Position numbers and translations under genes: made by a program. Shown piece by piece: positions 1-8,960 of a stretch of 64,000 nt of DNA. The stretch is from Herbidospora yilanensis (lineage in GTDB: Bacteria; Actinomycetota; Actinomycetes; Streptosporangiales; Streptosporangiaceae), in NCBI RefSeq assembly GCF_001570565.1, contig NZ_BBXE01000017.1, positions 186,001 through 250,000 on the forward strand, written 5' to 3'. The notes below the pieces were generated by a model, which saw nothing but the letters and a program-made list of their open reading frames with translations, searched no databases and was not told where the DNA came from. Positions within the stretch are counted from its first letter, which is position 1; each line of letters starts with the position of its first letter.

Positions 1-1824
1 GAGCTGCCCGCCCGCCTGCTCGACCATGGCCTGCAGGCCGAGGCAGACCCCGAAGACCGGCAGGTTCCGCTCGTAGAGGGCGGCGATCAGGCGGTCGGTG
101 CCGAAGTCGGCCGGCCAGCCGGGGCCGGGCGACAACACGACCAGGGTCGGCGCGACCTCCTCGATCATCGCGAGCGGGAAGCCGTGGCGCAGCGTGACGA
201 CCTTGGCGCCCTGCTGGCGGAAGTAGTCGGCCAGGGTGTTGACGAACGAGTCCTCGTAGTCGACGAGGAGCACCGTGTGGCCCTCGCCCGGCTGCTCGGC
301 CGCGACGGCCTCCCGCGCGACCTCGCCCCGGCCGACCGCGGCCAGCGCGCCCAGCAGGGCGCTGGCCTTGAGCTCGGTCTCGCGCTCCTCGGCGTCGGGG
401 TCGGAGTCGAACAGCAGCGTCGCGCCCGCCCGGACCGTCGCCACGCCGTCGCGGATCTGCGCGGTGCGCAGCGTGAGGCCGGTGTTCATCGAGCCGTCGA
501 AGCCGATGAAGCCGACCGCGCCGCCGTACCAGCGGCGGGTGGTGGCCTCGTGGTCCTCGATGAACTGCATCGCCCACGTCTTCGGCGCGCCCGTGACGGT
601 CACCGCCCACATGTGGGTGAGGAAGGCGTCGAGGGCGTCGAACTCGGGGCGCAGGTAGCCCTCGATGTGGTCGACGGTGTGGATCAGCCGGGAGTACATC
701 TCGATCTGGCGGCGGCCGATGACCTTGACCGAGCCGGGCACGCAGATGCGCGACTTGTCGTTGCGGTCGACGTCGGTGCACATGGTCAGCTCCGACTCCT
801 CCTTCACGCTGGACAGGAGGGTGCGGATCGCCTCGGCGTCCTCGACCGGGTTGGCGCCCCGGGCGATGGTGCCGGAGATCGGGCAGGTCTCCACCCGCTC
901 GCCGGTGACCCGGACGTACATCTCCGGCGAGGCCCCGACCAGGTGCTCGCCGTCGCCGAGGCTGAGGATGAACTCGTACGGCGCCGGGTTGCTGGTGCGC
1001 AGCCCCCGGTAGAAGGCGGGCGGGTCGTCGCAGGGGGCGTGGAAGACCTGGCCGGGCACGACCTCGAACAGGTCGCCGCGCCGGAACTTCTCCTTCGCCT
1101 TGGCCACGACGTCGGCGTAGGCGCCCCTGACCGGGTCGGCCGGGATGTCGGCGGCCTCGACCAGCTCGCGGGAGTCGCCGGTCCGCGGCAGGCCCTTCGT
1201 CTCGCGGCCCTCGTAGGCGAACTCGTAGGAGTACTCCAGCACGGTCTCCTTCACCCGGTCGATCACCACGAGGCGGTCGGGCAGGTGGAGGACCAGGTCG
1301 CGCTGGTCGTCGGGGCGGTCGAGCCGGTAGCGGATCGGCTCGAACTGGAAGGCCAGGTCGTAGCCGAACGCGCCGTAGAGGCCCAGGTGCTGGTCGTCGC
1401 CCTTGAACGCGGCGATGACCTCGCGGATCGCGGTGAAGACCGTGGGCCGGCGCGAGCGCATCTCCTCGGGCAGCCACTCGTCGGACTCGCGCACCTCGAC
1501 CTCGGTGAAGGTGGCGGTGGGCGTGCCGACGACCTCACCGGCGGCGCGGAGACAGGCCGCGACGGCGGGGAGCACGACGGCGCCCCGGTCGTTGAGCGCG
1601 CGGGCCGAGATGCGGCGGCCCCGCGCGACGAGCTCCAGGCAGGGATCGGCGTAGCCGAACGCCCATCGGCTGTACCTGCCCGGATAGTCCATGCCCGAGG
1701 AGAACGCCCCGCCCCGGCGAGTGCCGAGCGAGTCGACGATCTCGTCGAGGGCCGCCTCGGGGACGGCGCGCACCACGCGCTCGACCCCGATGCCGCCCGC
1801 CGTGGTGTAACCGCTGGTCTCCAC
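1..1824 (-). CDS. trpE(G): Anthranilate synthase, fused TrpE-TrpG (3' end beyond window)
   Basis: Makes anthranilate from chorismate and glutamine, the first committed step of tryptophan synthesis. The 608 visible codons hold the chorismate-binding TrpE part (PISGT near residue 310, then a TDVDRNDKSRICVPG segment). A linker rich in Glu and Ala leads to a glutaminase domain that begins VLLVDYEDSFVNT. The oxyanion strand SPGPG and the nucleophile motif GVCLG are reached just before the window edge, so about 110-130 residues are missing. The GTG start at 1824 is chosen because AAGGGG lies 7 nt upstream. Fused TrpE-G enzymes are known in actinomycetes and rhizobia. A phenazine-type PhzE is the alternative, but the trp attenuator directly upstream argues for tryptophan synthesis. 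Confidence 0.93.
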   Translation of the reverse strand, partial: METSGYTTAGGIGVERVVRAVPEAALDEIVDSLGTRRGGAFSSGMDYPGRYSRWAFGYADPCLELVARGRRISARALNDRGAVVLPAVAACLRAAGEVVGTPTATFTEVEVRESDEWLPEEMRSRRPTVFTAIREVIAAFKGDDQHLGLYGAFGYDLAFQFEPIRYRLDRPDDQRDLVLHLPDRLVVIDRVKETVLEYSYEFAYEGRETKGLPRTGDSRELVEAADIPADPVRGAYADVVAKAKEKFRRGDLFEVVPGQVFHAPCDDPPAFYRGLRTSNPAPYEFILSLGDGEHLVGASPEMYVRVTGERVETCPISGTIARGANPVEDAEAIRTLLSSVKEESELTMCTDVDRNDKSRICVPGSVKVIGRRQIEMYSRLIHTVDHIEGYLRPEFDALDAFLTHMWAVTVTGAPKTWAMQFIEDHEATTRRWYGGAVGFIGFDGSMNTGLTLRTAQIRDGVATVRAGATLLFDSDPDAEERETELKASALLGALAAVGRGEVAREAVAAEQPGEGHTVLLVDYEDSFVNTLADYFRQQGAKVVTLRHGFPLAMIEEVAPTLVVLSPGPGWPADFGTDRLIAALYERNLPVFGVCLGLQAMVEQAGGQL

Positions 1825-1868
1825 TGTCGCCCCTTGATCCACTCATGCCCCGGGGGCGGAAACACAGA

Positions 1869-1893
1869 AGGCCGCCCAATCCCGGGGCGGCCT
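1869..1893 (-). terminator. trp attenuator terminator hairpin
   Basis: Read on the minus strand, AGGCCGCCC and GGGCGGCCT form a perfect 9-bp stem with a 7-nt loop, followed by TCTGTGTTT. It lies between the leader peptide and trpE(G). The arm at 1886-1892 (GGCCGCC) can instead pair with GGCGGCC at 1923-1929, just after the leader stop codon. That gives the alternative antiterminator expected of transcription attenuation. Confidence 0.85.
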
Positions 1894-1931
1894 GTTTCGA
1901 TTCGCGAGAAACCTGAGCTGAGGGCCGCCTG

Positions 1932-1967
1932 CTAGCGGCGCCACCACTGCTGCTGAGGAATTCGCAT
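1932..1967 (-). CDS. trpL: trp leader peptide with tandem Trp codons
   Basis: ATG to TAG, 11 residues: MRIPQQQWWRR. The two adjacent TGG codons sit four codons before the stop, where a stalled ribosome would cover the first arm of the leader. The leader's GCCGC (in the codons after Trp) can pair with GCGGC at 1924-1928, giving the pause hairpin. Ribosome stalling on Trp codons would free the 1923-1929 segment to form the antiterminator. There is no Shine-Dalgarno sequence, and the predicted start point falls at or next to the ATG, so the leader may be translated from a leaderless mRNA. Confidence 0.85.
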   Translation of the reverse strand: MRIPQQQWWRR

Positions 1968-1974
1968 GCGGCAC

Positions 1975-2003
1975 ACAATAACACGCCGCACTCCGCATGT
2001 CGG
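1975..2003 (-). promoter_or_regulatory. Predicted trp promoter
   Basis: On the minus strand a -35-like CCGACA (1998-2003) and a -10-like TATTGT (1975-1980) are separated by 17 nt. Transcription would start 7-8 nt downstream, at the ATG of trpL. This is inferred from sequence only. Confidence 0.5.
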
Positions 2004-2081
2004 GCGAATGGTCCGCCACGACGCGCCGGCGTGCGACCGCTCGGCGCGTCCAGCCTGCCGCTCGTCGATGGGAGCTCCACC

Positions 2082-2097
2082 TGTGACACGCGTCACT
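2082..2097 (+). promoter_or_regulatory. Crp-like operator upstream of the transporter pair
   Basis: TGTGA-N6-TCACT matches the actinobacterial Crp consensus TGTGA-N6-TCACA in 9 of 10 arm positions. It lies about 40 nt before the DUF3311/SSF start and overlaps the spacer of a possible promoter (-10 TACGCT at 2099-2104). Carbon-source control of a carboxylate transporter would make sense, but the effect (activation or repression) cannot be read. Confidence 0.5.
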
Positions 2098-2135
2098 TTA
2101 CGCTCCAATCGACAACCTGTCGGAAGGAGAGTCCG

Positions 2136-2342
2136 TTGACGGATCCACGTTCCCCCAGATCGGACCGCAGCCGCTGGAACTGGGTGTTGTTGCCGGCCGT
2201 CGTCGTCCCGCTCATACCGGCCCTGTTCAACCATGAGGATCCCCGGCTGTTCGGCGTGCCGCTGTTCTACTGGCTGCAGCTCGCCTTCCTGGTCATCAGC
2301 GTGTCGGCGACCCTGATCGTCTACCGGGTGACCCGCCGATGA
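2136..2342 (+). CDS. DUF3311 small membrane protein, partner of the SSF symporter
   Basis: 68 residues with two hydrophobic segments (about 18-33 and 42-62). The TTG start is chosen because GGAAGGAGA ends 5 nt before it. Its stop overlaps the ATG of the next gene (ATGA). DUF3311 proteins occur directly upstream of solute:sodium symporters of the MctP (monocarboxylate) type in many bacteria and are thought to be accessory subunits. No catalytic residues are expected. Confidence 0.8.
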   Translation: MTDPRSPRSDRSRWNWVLLPAVVVPLIPALFNHEDPRLFGVPLFYWLQLAFLVISVSATLIVYRVTRR

Positions 2343-3937
2343 ACGAGCACATCACCGAGATCGTCATCTTCACCGCCCTGTTCCTGCTGGTCAGCGGCAT
2401 GGGCTTCGTGGCCGCGCGGTGGCGGCGGGCCGACGACCTGGCCTCGCTCAACGAGTGGGGGCTGGGCGGGCGCAACTTCGGGTCGTGGATCACGTGGTTC
2501 CTGGTCGGCGGGGACCTCTACACGGCGTACACGTTCGTGGCGGTGCCGGCGCTGCTCTTCGGGGCCGGGGCGACCGGGTTCTTCGCGGTGCCCTACACGG
2601 TCATCACCTATCCGCTGGTCATGCTGGTGCTGATCCGGTTGTGGTCGGTCTCCCACGTCCACGGGCTGGTGACGCCCGCCGACTTCGTGCGGGTGCGGTT
2701 CGGCTCGCCGACGCTGGCGCTGCTGGTGGCGATCACCGGGATCGTGGCGACGATGCCGTACATCGCGCTCCAGCTCATCGGCATCGAGGCCGTGCTGAAG
2801 ACGATGGGCGTGACCGGCGACCTGCCGCTGATCATCGCGTTCGCGATCCTGGCGGCGTACACCTACCAGAGCGGGCTGCGGGCGCCGGCGCTGATCGCGT
2901 TCGTGAAGGACATCCTCATCTACGTCGTGATCCTCGTCGCGGTCATCTACATCCCGGCGCGGCTCGGCGGGTTCGGGTCGATCTTCGACGCGGCCGAGGC
3001 GAAGTTCGCCGGCACCCCCGCGCCCGGCGACGGGATCCTGCTGAACGCCAACAACCAGCTCCAGTACGTCACCCTGGCGCTGGGGTCGGCGATGGCGCTG
3101 TTCCTCTACCCGCACAGCGTGACCGGGGTGCTGGCCTCGCGGTCGCGTGGCGTGATCAAGCGCAACATGTCGGCGCTGCCGGCCTACAGCCTGCTGCTGG
3201 GGCTCATCGCGCTGCTCGGCTACATGGCCATCGCGGCCGGGATCACCCCGATCGGGACCGACGTGAACACGGTCGTGCCGCAGTTGTTCGACCGCATGTT
3301 CCCCGACTGGTTCACCGGCGTCGCGTTCGCGGCCATCGGCATCGGCGCGCTGGTCCCGGCGGCGATCATGTCGATCGCGGCGGCCAACCTGTTCACCCGC
3401 AACATCTACAAGGAGTACATCCGGCGCGACGCCACCGACGCGCAGGAGGCCCGGGTCAGCAAGCTGACCTCGCTGGTCGTCAAGGTCGGCGCGGTGTTGT
3501 GCATCCTGCTGATCGACCCGCAGTTCTCGATCGACCTGCAGCTGATCGGCGGGGTGATCATCCTGCAGACGCTGCCGTCGGTGGCGCTCGGGCTGTTCAC
3601 ACGCTGGTTCCACCGGGTGGGGCTGATCGCCGGCTGGACGGCCGGGATGACGGCCGGGATGGTGCTGCTCTACAACATCTCGAACCCGGCCAACGACCAC
3701 GCCCACTTCGGCGGCTCGGCGTTCCCGCTGAGCAAGCTCGGCCTCGACACCCCGATGACGATCTACGCGGGGTTCCTGGCGCTGATCGTCAACCTGGTGG
3801 TCGCCGCCCTGGTGACGGTGGCCGCCCGCCGCCTGGGCTCGTCCGAGGGCGTGGACGGGACCCGGCCGCGCGACTACACCGCCGACGCCGGGGACCCCGA
3901 GGTGAAGGACGACCTGGAGCCGGCCGGCTCGACCTGA
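2339..3937 (+). CDS. Sodium:solute symporter (SSF), probable monocarboxylate permease
   Basis: 532 residues, the usual SSF length, with about 13 membrane segments. The early GLGGRNFGSWITWFLVGGD stretch is the SSF sugar/carboxylate-type TM1 region. The arrangement behind a DUF3311 gene with a 4-nt overlap is that of MctP-like permeases for lactate, pyruvate or acetate. The cytoplasmic tail (from about 500) is acidic and probably disordered. The substrate is inferred from gene arrangement, not shown by sequence. A Crp-like site upstream suits carbon-source regulation. Confidence 0.85.
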   Translation: MNEHITEIVIFTALFLLVSGMGFVAARWRRADDLASLNEWGLGGRNFGSWITWFLVGGDLYTAYTFVAVPALLFGAGATGFFAVPYTVITYPLVMLVLIRLWSVSHVHGLVTPADFVRVRFGSPTLALLVAITGIVATMPYIALQLIGIEAVLKTMGVTGDLPLIIAFAILAAYTYQSGLRAPALIAFVKDILIYVVILVAVIYIPARLGGFGSIFDAAEAKFAGTPAPGDGILLNANNQLQYVTLALGSAMALFLYPHSVTGVLASRSRGVIKRNMSALPAYSLLLGLIALLGYMAIAAGITPIGTDVNTVVPQLFDRMFPDWFTGVAFAAIGIGALVPAAIMSIAAANLFTRNIYKEYIRRDATDAQEARVSKLTSLVVKVGAVLCILLIDPQFSIDLQLIGGVIILQTLPSVALGLFTRWFHRVGLIAGWTAGMTAGMVLLYNISNPANDHAHFGGSAFPLSKLGLDTPMTIYAGFLALIVNLVVAALVTVAARRLGSSEGVDGTRPRDYTADAGDPEVKDDLEPAGST

Positions 3938-4012
3938 TCGCCGGCCCATGACGACCGCCCGGGTTCTCTGGGATCATCGGCGGGCACCGATCGTGACGGG
4001 GAGGGAACGCCG

Positions 4013-5116
4013 ATGGCAGATCCGGCGGCATCAGGGGACGGCCTGCGCAGGGCCAGCGCGACGGCGGGACGGATCCTCATCCTGATCGCCCTGACGGCGG
4101 TCGTGTTGTGGATCGTCTACCAGGTCAGGACGGTCGCGATCAGTGTCGTGTTCGCGATCTTCATCACCGCGCTGATGATGCCCCCGGCGCGCCGGTTGCG
4201 CCGGTTGGGGCTGAACCGCGCCCTGTCCACGCTGCTCGCGTTCATCGGGGTGATCGCGGTGCTGGCGGGCTTCATCGCGCTGCTGGTCCCCCCGACGATC
4301 GACGGCTTCACCGAGCTGAGCAACAGCGTCGGCAAGGTGGTCGCCGACCTCCAGGGCACCGCGGCGAGCTTCGGCTTCGACCGGGCCCGCATCCAGGAAC
4401 TCGTCACCGACGTCCAGACGCAGTTGTCCCGGCGCGGCGAGGAGATCTTCTCCGGGGCGCTCACGGGGGTCAAGACCATCGGCGAGATCGTGGTCGGCGG
4501 CGTGCTGGCCCTGATCCTGGCGGTCTACCTGGTCCACGGCGGCGACCACCTGGTCCGCTGGGTCGCCGACCTGGCCCCGCGCGGCAGCCGCGACCACATC
4601 ATGACCACCTGCAGGATCGTCTTCGACACGGTCGGCCGTTACGTGCGGGGGGTCGCGGTGGTCGGCTTCGTCGACGCCTTCTTCATCGGCATGGCGTTGT
4701 GGATCCTGGGCGTGCCGATCGCGCTGCCGCTGGCGGTGCTGACGTTCGTCGGGGCGTTCCTGCCGGTCATCGGCGCGCTGTTCGCGGGCCTGCTGGCGGC
4801 GGTGGTGGCCTTCGTGGCCAAGGGCTGGCTGGTGGCCCTGATCGTGATCGCGGTGACGATCCTCGTGCAGCAGCTGGAGGGCCACGTGCTGGCCCCGATG
4901 ATCTACGGCAAGGCGCTCGACCTGCCGGGTGCGGTGATCCTGGTGGCCCTGACGGTCGGCAGCGTCGTCGCGGGCATCATCGGGGCGTTCCTCGCGGCCC
5001 CGGTGACCTCGGTGATCGTGGCCCTGATCCGCAACGCGCAGGGCCGCTCCCCCGACTCGGGCCCGCCCGCGTCCCCGCCGGAGCCGCCACCCCCGGCCAG
5101 GCCCGCGGTGGCCTGA
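4013..5116 (+). CDS. AI-2E family membrane protein
   Basis: 367 residues with the family pattern: two TM helices at the N-terminus (about 20-60), a TM helix at 70-90, a soluble region (about 90-155), then clustered C-terminal helices. The LxxPxIYGKALDLPGAVIL segment near 295-310 is characteristic. Members export autoinducer-2 (TqsA) or act as Na+/H+ antiporters; the substrate here is unknown. A good Shine-Dalgarno sequence (GGGAGGG) precedes the ATG. The proline-rich C-terminus is probably a disordered cytoplasmic tail. Confidence 0.88.
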   Translation: MADPAASGDGLRRASATAGRILILIALTAVVLWIVYQVRTVAISVVFAIFITALMMPPARRLRRLGLNRALSTLLAFIGVIAVLAGFIALLVPPTIDGFTELSNSVGKVVADLQGTAASFGFDRARIQELVTDVQTQLSRRGEEIFSGALTGVKTIGEIVVGGVLALILAVYLVHGGDHLVRWVADLAPRGSRDHIMTTCRIVFDTVGRYVRGVAVVGFVDAFFIGMALWILGVPIALPLAVLTFVGAFLPVIGALFAGLLAAVVAFVAKGWLVALIVIAVTILVQQLEGHVLAPMIYGKALDLPGAVILVALTVGSVVAGIIGAFLAAPVTSVIVALIRNAQGRSPDSGPPASPPEPPPPARPAVA

Positions 5117-5232
5117 TCCCCTCAGCGCCCCGGCCGGCTCTTGCAGGGCAACGATTCCCGTGGGGCACCACCGAACGAGCGGAAAGTCGATCAGCGGGCC
5201 GCTCGGGCTCACCCGGCCGTTACCGTGGTCGC

Positions 5233-6075
5233 ATGGCTGACGGCTGGCGCTGGGACGAGACCCTGTTCGAGGGCACCGCGGCCCACTACGAACGCGGCCG
5301 GCTCCCCTACGCCCCCGGCTACGCCGGGACGCTGGCCGCCGCCCTCGGCCTCGACGGCCGGAGCCGGCTGCTCGACGTCGGCTGCGGCCCGGGGATCGTC
5401 ACCCTCGCGACGGCCCCGTTCGTCGGCGAGGCGATCGGTCTCGACCCCGACCCCGGCATGCTGGCCGAGGCCCGCCGGCGGGCGGAGCGCCGGGGTGTGC
5501 GCAACGTCCGCTGGGTGGCCGGGCGGGCCGAGGACCTGCCCGGTGACCTGGGCGTGTTCCAGGCGGTGGTGTTCGCCCAGTCGTTCCACTGGACCGACCG
5601 CGACCGCGTCGCCGCGACGGTCCTGCGGATGTTGCCGCCCGGGGGCGCGTTCGTGCACATCGGCGAGGTCCAGGGCCCGCCCCCGCCCGTCTACGGCGAG
5701 ATCGGCGAGCTGGTCCGCCGCTATCTCGGCCCGGTGCGCCGCGCGGGGCGGGGGGTGCTCGTGAACGGGACGCCGGGGCGGGAGGACCTCGTCCTGGCGC
5801 GGGCCGGGTTCGGTGCGGCCGAACGTGTCGTCGTCCCGGCCGGGGAGACGGTCACCCGCACGGCCGACGACCTCGTGGCCTGGACCTTCTCCCGCTCCGA
5901 CGCCGCGCCGCACCTGTTCGGCGACCGGCTCGCCGCCTTCGAACACGACCTGCGGGCGCTGCTCGGCGAGGGCGCCTTCCCCGAACGCCTCCCGGCGACG
6001 GAGATCAGGATCTGGCGGCCCATGCCGCATACGTATGCTCATGTGCATACGGAGGAGGCCGACGATGCCCAATAA
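5233..6075 (+). CDS. Class I SAM-dependent methyltransferase
   Basis: 280 residues. Motif I is LLDVGCGPG (about 47-55); the acidic residue ending strand 2 is in GLDPDPGML; an AQSFHW segment follows strand 4. It belongs to the group that includes ubiquinone/menaquinone and trans-aconitate methyltransferases; the substrate is unknown. No Shine-Dalgarno sequence is visible. A -10-like TACCGT ends 6 nt before the ATG, so the mRNA may be leaderless. The last 11 nt overlap the EXLDI gene, and the 3' end of this ORF carries that gene's operator. Confidence 0.8.
   Translation: MADGWRWDETLFEGTAAHYERGRLPYAPGYAGTLAAALGLDGRSRLLDVGCGPGIVTLATAPFVGEAIGLDPDPGMLAEARRRAERRGVRNVRWVAGRAEDLPGDLGVFQAVVFAQSFHWTDRDRVAATVLRMLPPGGAFVHIGEVQGPPPPVYGEIGELVRRYLGPVRRAGRGVLVNGTPGREDLVLARAGFGAAERVVVPAGETVTRTADDLVAWTFSRSDAAPHLFGDRLAAFEHDLRALLGEGAFPERLPATEIRIWRPMPHTYAHVHTEEADDAQ
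6027..6050 (+). promoter_or_regulatory. GCATAC repeat operator in front of the EXLDI gene
   Basis: GCATACGTATGC (6027-6038) is a perfect 12-bp palindrome. GTATGC-TCATGT-GCATAC (6033-6050) is a second inverted repeat sharing the middle half-site. The three half-sites end one base before the Shine-Dalgarno GGAGGA of the EXLDI gene. Bound protein here would block transcription or initiation. The site lies inside the methyltransferase coding sequence. Confidence 0.65.
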
Positions 6076-6613
6076 GACGATCTACGTCTCGGATGACGAC
6101 CTGCCGCTCTTCCAGCGGGCCACCGAGCTCGCCGGAGGCAAGCTCTCGGCCGCGATCAGCACCGCGTTGCGGCGCTACGTCGAGATGGAGGAGGGGCGGG
6201 AGGAGGGCTATGACGAGATCATCGTGAAGGTCGGGCAGGGGGCGGCGGTGCGCAAGCAGCGTTTCTCCGGGATCCTGCTCGGCGAGTGGGGGCGCACGGC
6301 CGGGCAGCGGAACGAGATGTTCCGGGTCTACCGGTCGCGCAAGGGCAAGTACGTCCTGCACGTCGAGCGCTCCCCCGAGTGGACCGACAGCATGACCCGC
6401 GACGCCGACAACTGGCTGACGGGGCTGTTCTCCCGTGAGGCGCTGCGCACCTACCTCGGGCTGGCCGACTCCGACTGGGGGTTCATCCAGGGCGAGTCGA
6501 CGATCGAGGTGCTGGAGACCTTCGAGCAACTGCGCGGCAAGGTCCCCGACGAGTTCTACGCCATGATCACCGATCTCGGCGGCAGCCCGGCCGTCGAGGA
6601 CCTCGACATCTAG
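6065..6613 (+). CDS. EXLDI family protein
   Basis: 182 residues ending in EDLDI, the C-terminal signature that names this actinobacterial family. The N-terminal 40 residues (KTIYVSDDDLPLFQRATEL...STALRRYVEM) resemble a ribbon-helix-helix DNA-binding unit: a short strand followed by two helices. The family's function is not established to my knowledge. The ATG at 6065 follows GGAGGA. The operator immediately upstream, with short repeated half-sites, is of the kind bound by ribbon-helix-helix proteins, so autoregulation is a reasonable inference. It is convergent with katE, with only 5 nt between the stops. Confidence 0.8.
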   Translation: MPNKTIYVSDDDLPLFQRATELAGGKLSAAISTALRRYVEMEEGREEGYDEIIVKVGQGAAVRKQRFSGILLGEWGRTAGQRNEMFRVYRSRKGKYVLHVERSPEWTDSMTRDADNWLTGLFSREALRTYLGLADSDWGFIQGESTIEVLETFEQLRGKVPDEFYAMITDLGGSPAVEDLDI

Positions 6614-6618
6614 CCCCC

Positions 6619-8874
6619 TCAGGCGTTCGGGCCCAGCGAGGCGGGGAAACGCGACCAGACGCGGTGGCCGCCCAGCAGGGTGACGACCTCGCCCAGCACC
6701 GCCGGGCCCGCGTCGCCGACGACCACGCCGGGCGCGCCGGGCGGGATGCCCGCAGAGGCGAAGGCGTCGGCCGCGCCGTCCCAGCCGCCCAGCGGCTTGC
6801 CGTGCCGGTAGGCCTCGTTCAGCATCAGCGAGACACGCGGGTCGACGTGGCCGCTCAGGCCCGCCTTGGCGTCACGGGCGCCGATGGCGTCGGCCCCGGG
6901 CGCGGGCGCGCCCGCCACGACGATCGCGTCGAACTCGACCGAGCGGGCGGCGGCGAAGGTGCGCTGGACCGAGATCGGGTCTCCCGGGCCGGGCAGGACG
7001 CCGCCCGTGGGCGCGATCACCAGCGGCACCATCCCGCCGTCGAGCACGGTCTGGCGGACCGTCCGCAGGGCGTCGAGGTCGTCGCCCGCGACGATGCCGA
7101 TGATCCGGCCCGTCGTCGGCCACTGGCGGCCGACCTGCGACAACGCGGGGCTCGGCTCGACGTACACCTCGGGTTTGCCCTCGGGGACCGGCAGGCCGAG
7201 GCCGAGCGCCACCTGCTCGCACAGGTAGGGGTCGATCCGCGCCAGCACCTGGAGCTGGCGCTCCCTGATGGCCTGCTCGAACACCTTGCTCAGCTCGAAG
7301 GTGTAGGCGGCGATGATGTGCGCCTGCTCCACCGGCGACATGCTCAGCCAGAACAGGCGCGGCTGGCTGAAGTGGTCGTCGAAGGAGGCGGGCGCCACCC
7401 GGCCGCGGGCCGCAGCCTCGACGGGGACCGGGACCTCCACGTAGCCGCCGGGCGCCTGGAACGGGCAGCCGCCGTCGAGGGAGTTCGGCCGGTAGGGCGC
7501 GACCCCCGTGTGCACGGCGGTCTGGTGCATGCCGTCGCGCAGCATGTCGTTGACCGGGGCGTGCGGCCGGTTGATGGGGAGCTGGACGAAGTTCGGGCCG
7601 CCCAGGCGGCTGATCTGCGTGTCGAGGTAGGAGAACAGGCGGCCCGCGAGCAGCGGGTCGTCGGTCACGTCGATGCCGGGCACGAGGTGGCCGACGTGGA
7701 AGGCGACCTGCTCGGTCTCGGCGAAGAAGTTGACCGGGTTGGCGTTCAGCGTCAGCAGGCCGATCGGCTGCACCGGCGCGAGTTCCTCGGGCACGATCTT
7801 CGTGGGGTCGAGCAGGTCGATGCCCTCGAACGTCTGGTCCGGGGAGTCGGGGAAGATCTGGACGCCGAACTCCCACTCCGGGTAGGCGCCCGCCTCGATG
7901 GCGTCGGCCAGGTCGCGGCGGTGGAAGTCGGGGTCGACCCCGTTGACGATCTGCGCCTCCTCCCAGACCAGCGAGTGCACGCCCGCCTTCGGCTTCCAGT
8001 GGAACTTGGCCAGCGCGGTGCCGCCGTCGGCGGCGACGAGGCGGAAGGTGTGGACCCCGAACCCCTCCATCATCCGGTACGACCTCGGGATGCCCCGGTC
8101 GGACATGTTCCACAACGTGTGGTGGGTCGCCTCGGTGTGCAGCGAGACGAAGTCCCAGAACGTGTCGTGGGCGCTCTGCGCCTGCGGGATCTCGCGGTCG
8201 GGGTGGGGCTTGCCGGCGTGGATGACGTCGGGGAACTTGATGGCGTCCTGGATGAAGAAGACCGGGATGTTGTTGCCGACCAGGTCGAAGACGCCCTCGG
8301 AGGTGTAGAACTTGGTCGCGAACCCCCGGGTGTCGCGCACGGCGTCGGCCGAACCGCGCGAGCCGAGCACGGTGGAGAAGCGCACGAAGACCGGCGTCTC
8401 CACGTCCTTGCCCAGGAAGGCGGCCTTGGTGACCTTCGAGGCGGTGCCGTAGCCGCGGAAGACGCCGTGGGCGGCCGCGCCGCGCGCGTGCACGACCCGC
8501 TCGGGGATGCGCTCGTGGTCGAAGTGGGTGATCTTCTCGCGCAGGTGGTGGTCGCGCAGCAGCACCGGCCCGCGCGGGCCCGCCTTGAGCGAGTGGTCGG
8601 TGTCGGGCAGGCGGGTCCCCGTCGCGGTGGTCAGGTGGGCGCCGCCCTGCGCCCGCGTCTCGGTGGTGTCACCCGAGGGCTGCCCCGTGGCCGTGAACGG
8701 GTCGGGGCCGCGCTGGTCGGGTTTGGGCGGCAGCGGCCCGCGCGGCTCGACCGGTTCGGCGACCTGCGGAGGCGCGCTGCCGGGCCGGCCGGGGATCTCG
8801 GCCCCGCCGTGGTCGGAGATCGCGTCGATGACCTTGTCGACGGCCTTGGCGACCGGGTTTTCCTTCTTGTTCAC
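6619..8874 (-). CDS. katE: Large-subunit (clade 2, HPII type) catalase
   Basis: 751 residues; decomposes hydrogen peroxide. The catalytic His is in [12 protein letters not shown], the distal Asn in GNNIPVFF and the proximal heme Tyr in the RLFSYLDTQ segment. After about residue 590 comes the extra flavodoxin/DJ-1-like domain ([19 protein letters not shown]) found only in large catalases. The GTG start has GAGGGG upstream. The N-terminal 80 residues are rich in Pro and Gly and probably disordered, as in the family. The PPDK-like gene ends 86 nt upstream on the same strand; no regulator is adjacent. Confidence 0.95.
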   Translation of the reverse strand: MNKKENPVAKAVDKVIDAISDHGGAEIPGRPGSAPPQVAEPVEPRGPLPPKPDQRGPDPFTATGQPSGDTTETRAQGGAHLTTATGTRLPDTDHSLKAGPRGPVLLRDHHLREKITHFDHERIPERVVHARGAAAHGVFRGYGTASKVTKAAFLGKDVETPVFVRFSTVLGSRGSADAVRDTRGFATKFYTSEGVFDLVGNNIPVFFIQDAIKFPDVIHAGKPHPDREIPQAQSAHDTFWDFVSLHTEATHHTLWNMSDRGIPRSYRMMEGFGVHTFRLVAADGGTALAKFHWKPKAGVHSLVWEEAQIVNGVDPDFHRRDLADAIEAGAYPEWEFGVQIFPDSPDQTFEGIDLLDPTKIVPEELAPVQPIGLLTLNANPVNFFAETEQVAFHVGHLVPGIDVTDDPLLAGRLFSYLDTQISRLGGPNFVQLPINRPHAPVNDMLRDGMHQTAVHTGVAPYRPNSLDGGCPFQAPGGYVEVPVPVEAAARGRVAPASFDDHFSQPRLFWLSMSPVEQAHIIAAYTFELSKVFEQAIRERQLQVLARIDPYLCEQVALGLGLPVPEGKPEVYVEPSPALSQVGRQWPTTGRIIGIVAGDDLDALRTVRQTVLDGGMVPLVIAPTGGVLPGPGDPISVQRTFAAARSVEFDAIVVAGAPAPGADAIGARDAKAGLSGHVDPRVSLMLNEAYRHGKPLGGWDGAADAFASAGIPPGAPGVVVGDAGPAVLGEVVTLLGGHRVWSRFPASLGPNA

Positions 8875-8960
8875 GGTGTCCCCTCAGTGGCGGCGCCTGG
8901 TCCGGAGATCTGCCCGCCCTTCCGGAGCAGCACGCGACACAAGGGACGAAAATGACCATT

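Noticed and set aside
184-1935. 583-codon open frame on the plus strand
   Set aside because: Antisense shadow of trpE(G); its sequence is low-complexity Val/Asp/Arg/Gly, as expected from high-GC complementary frames.
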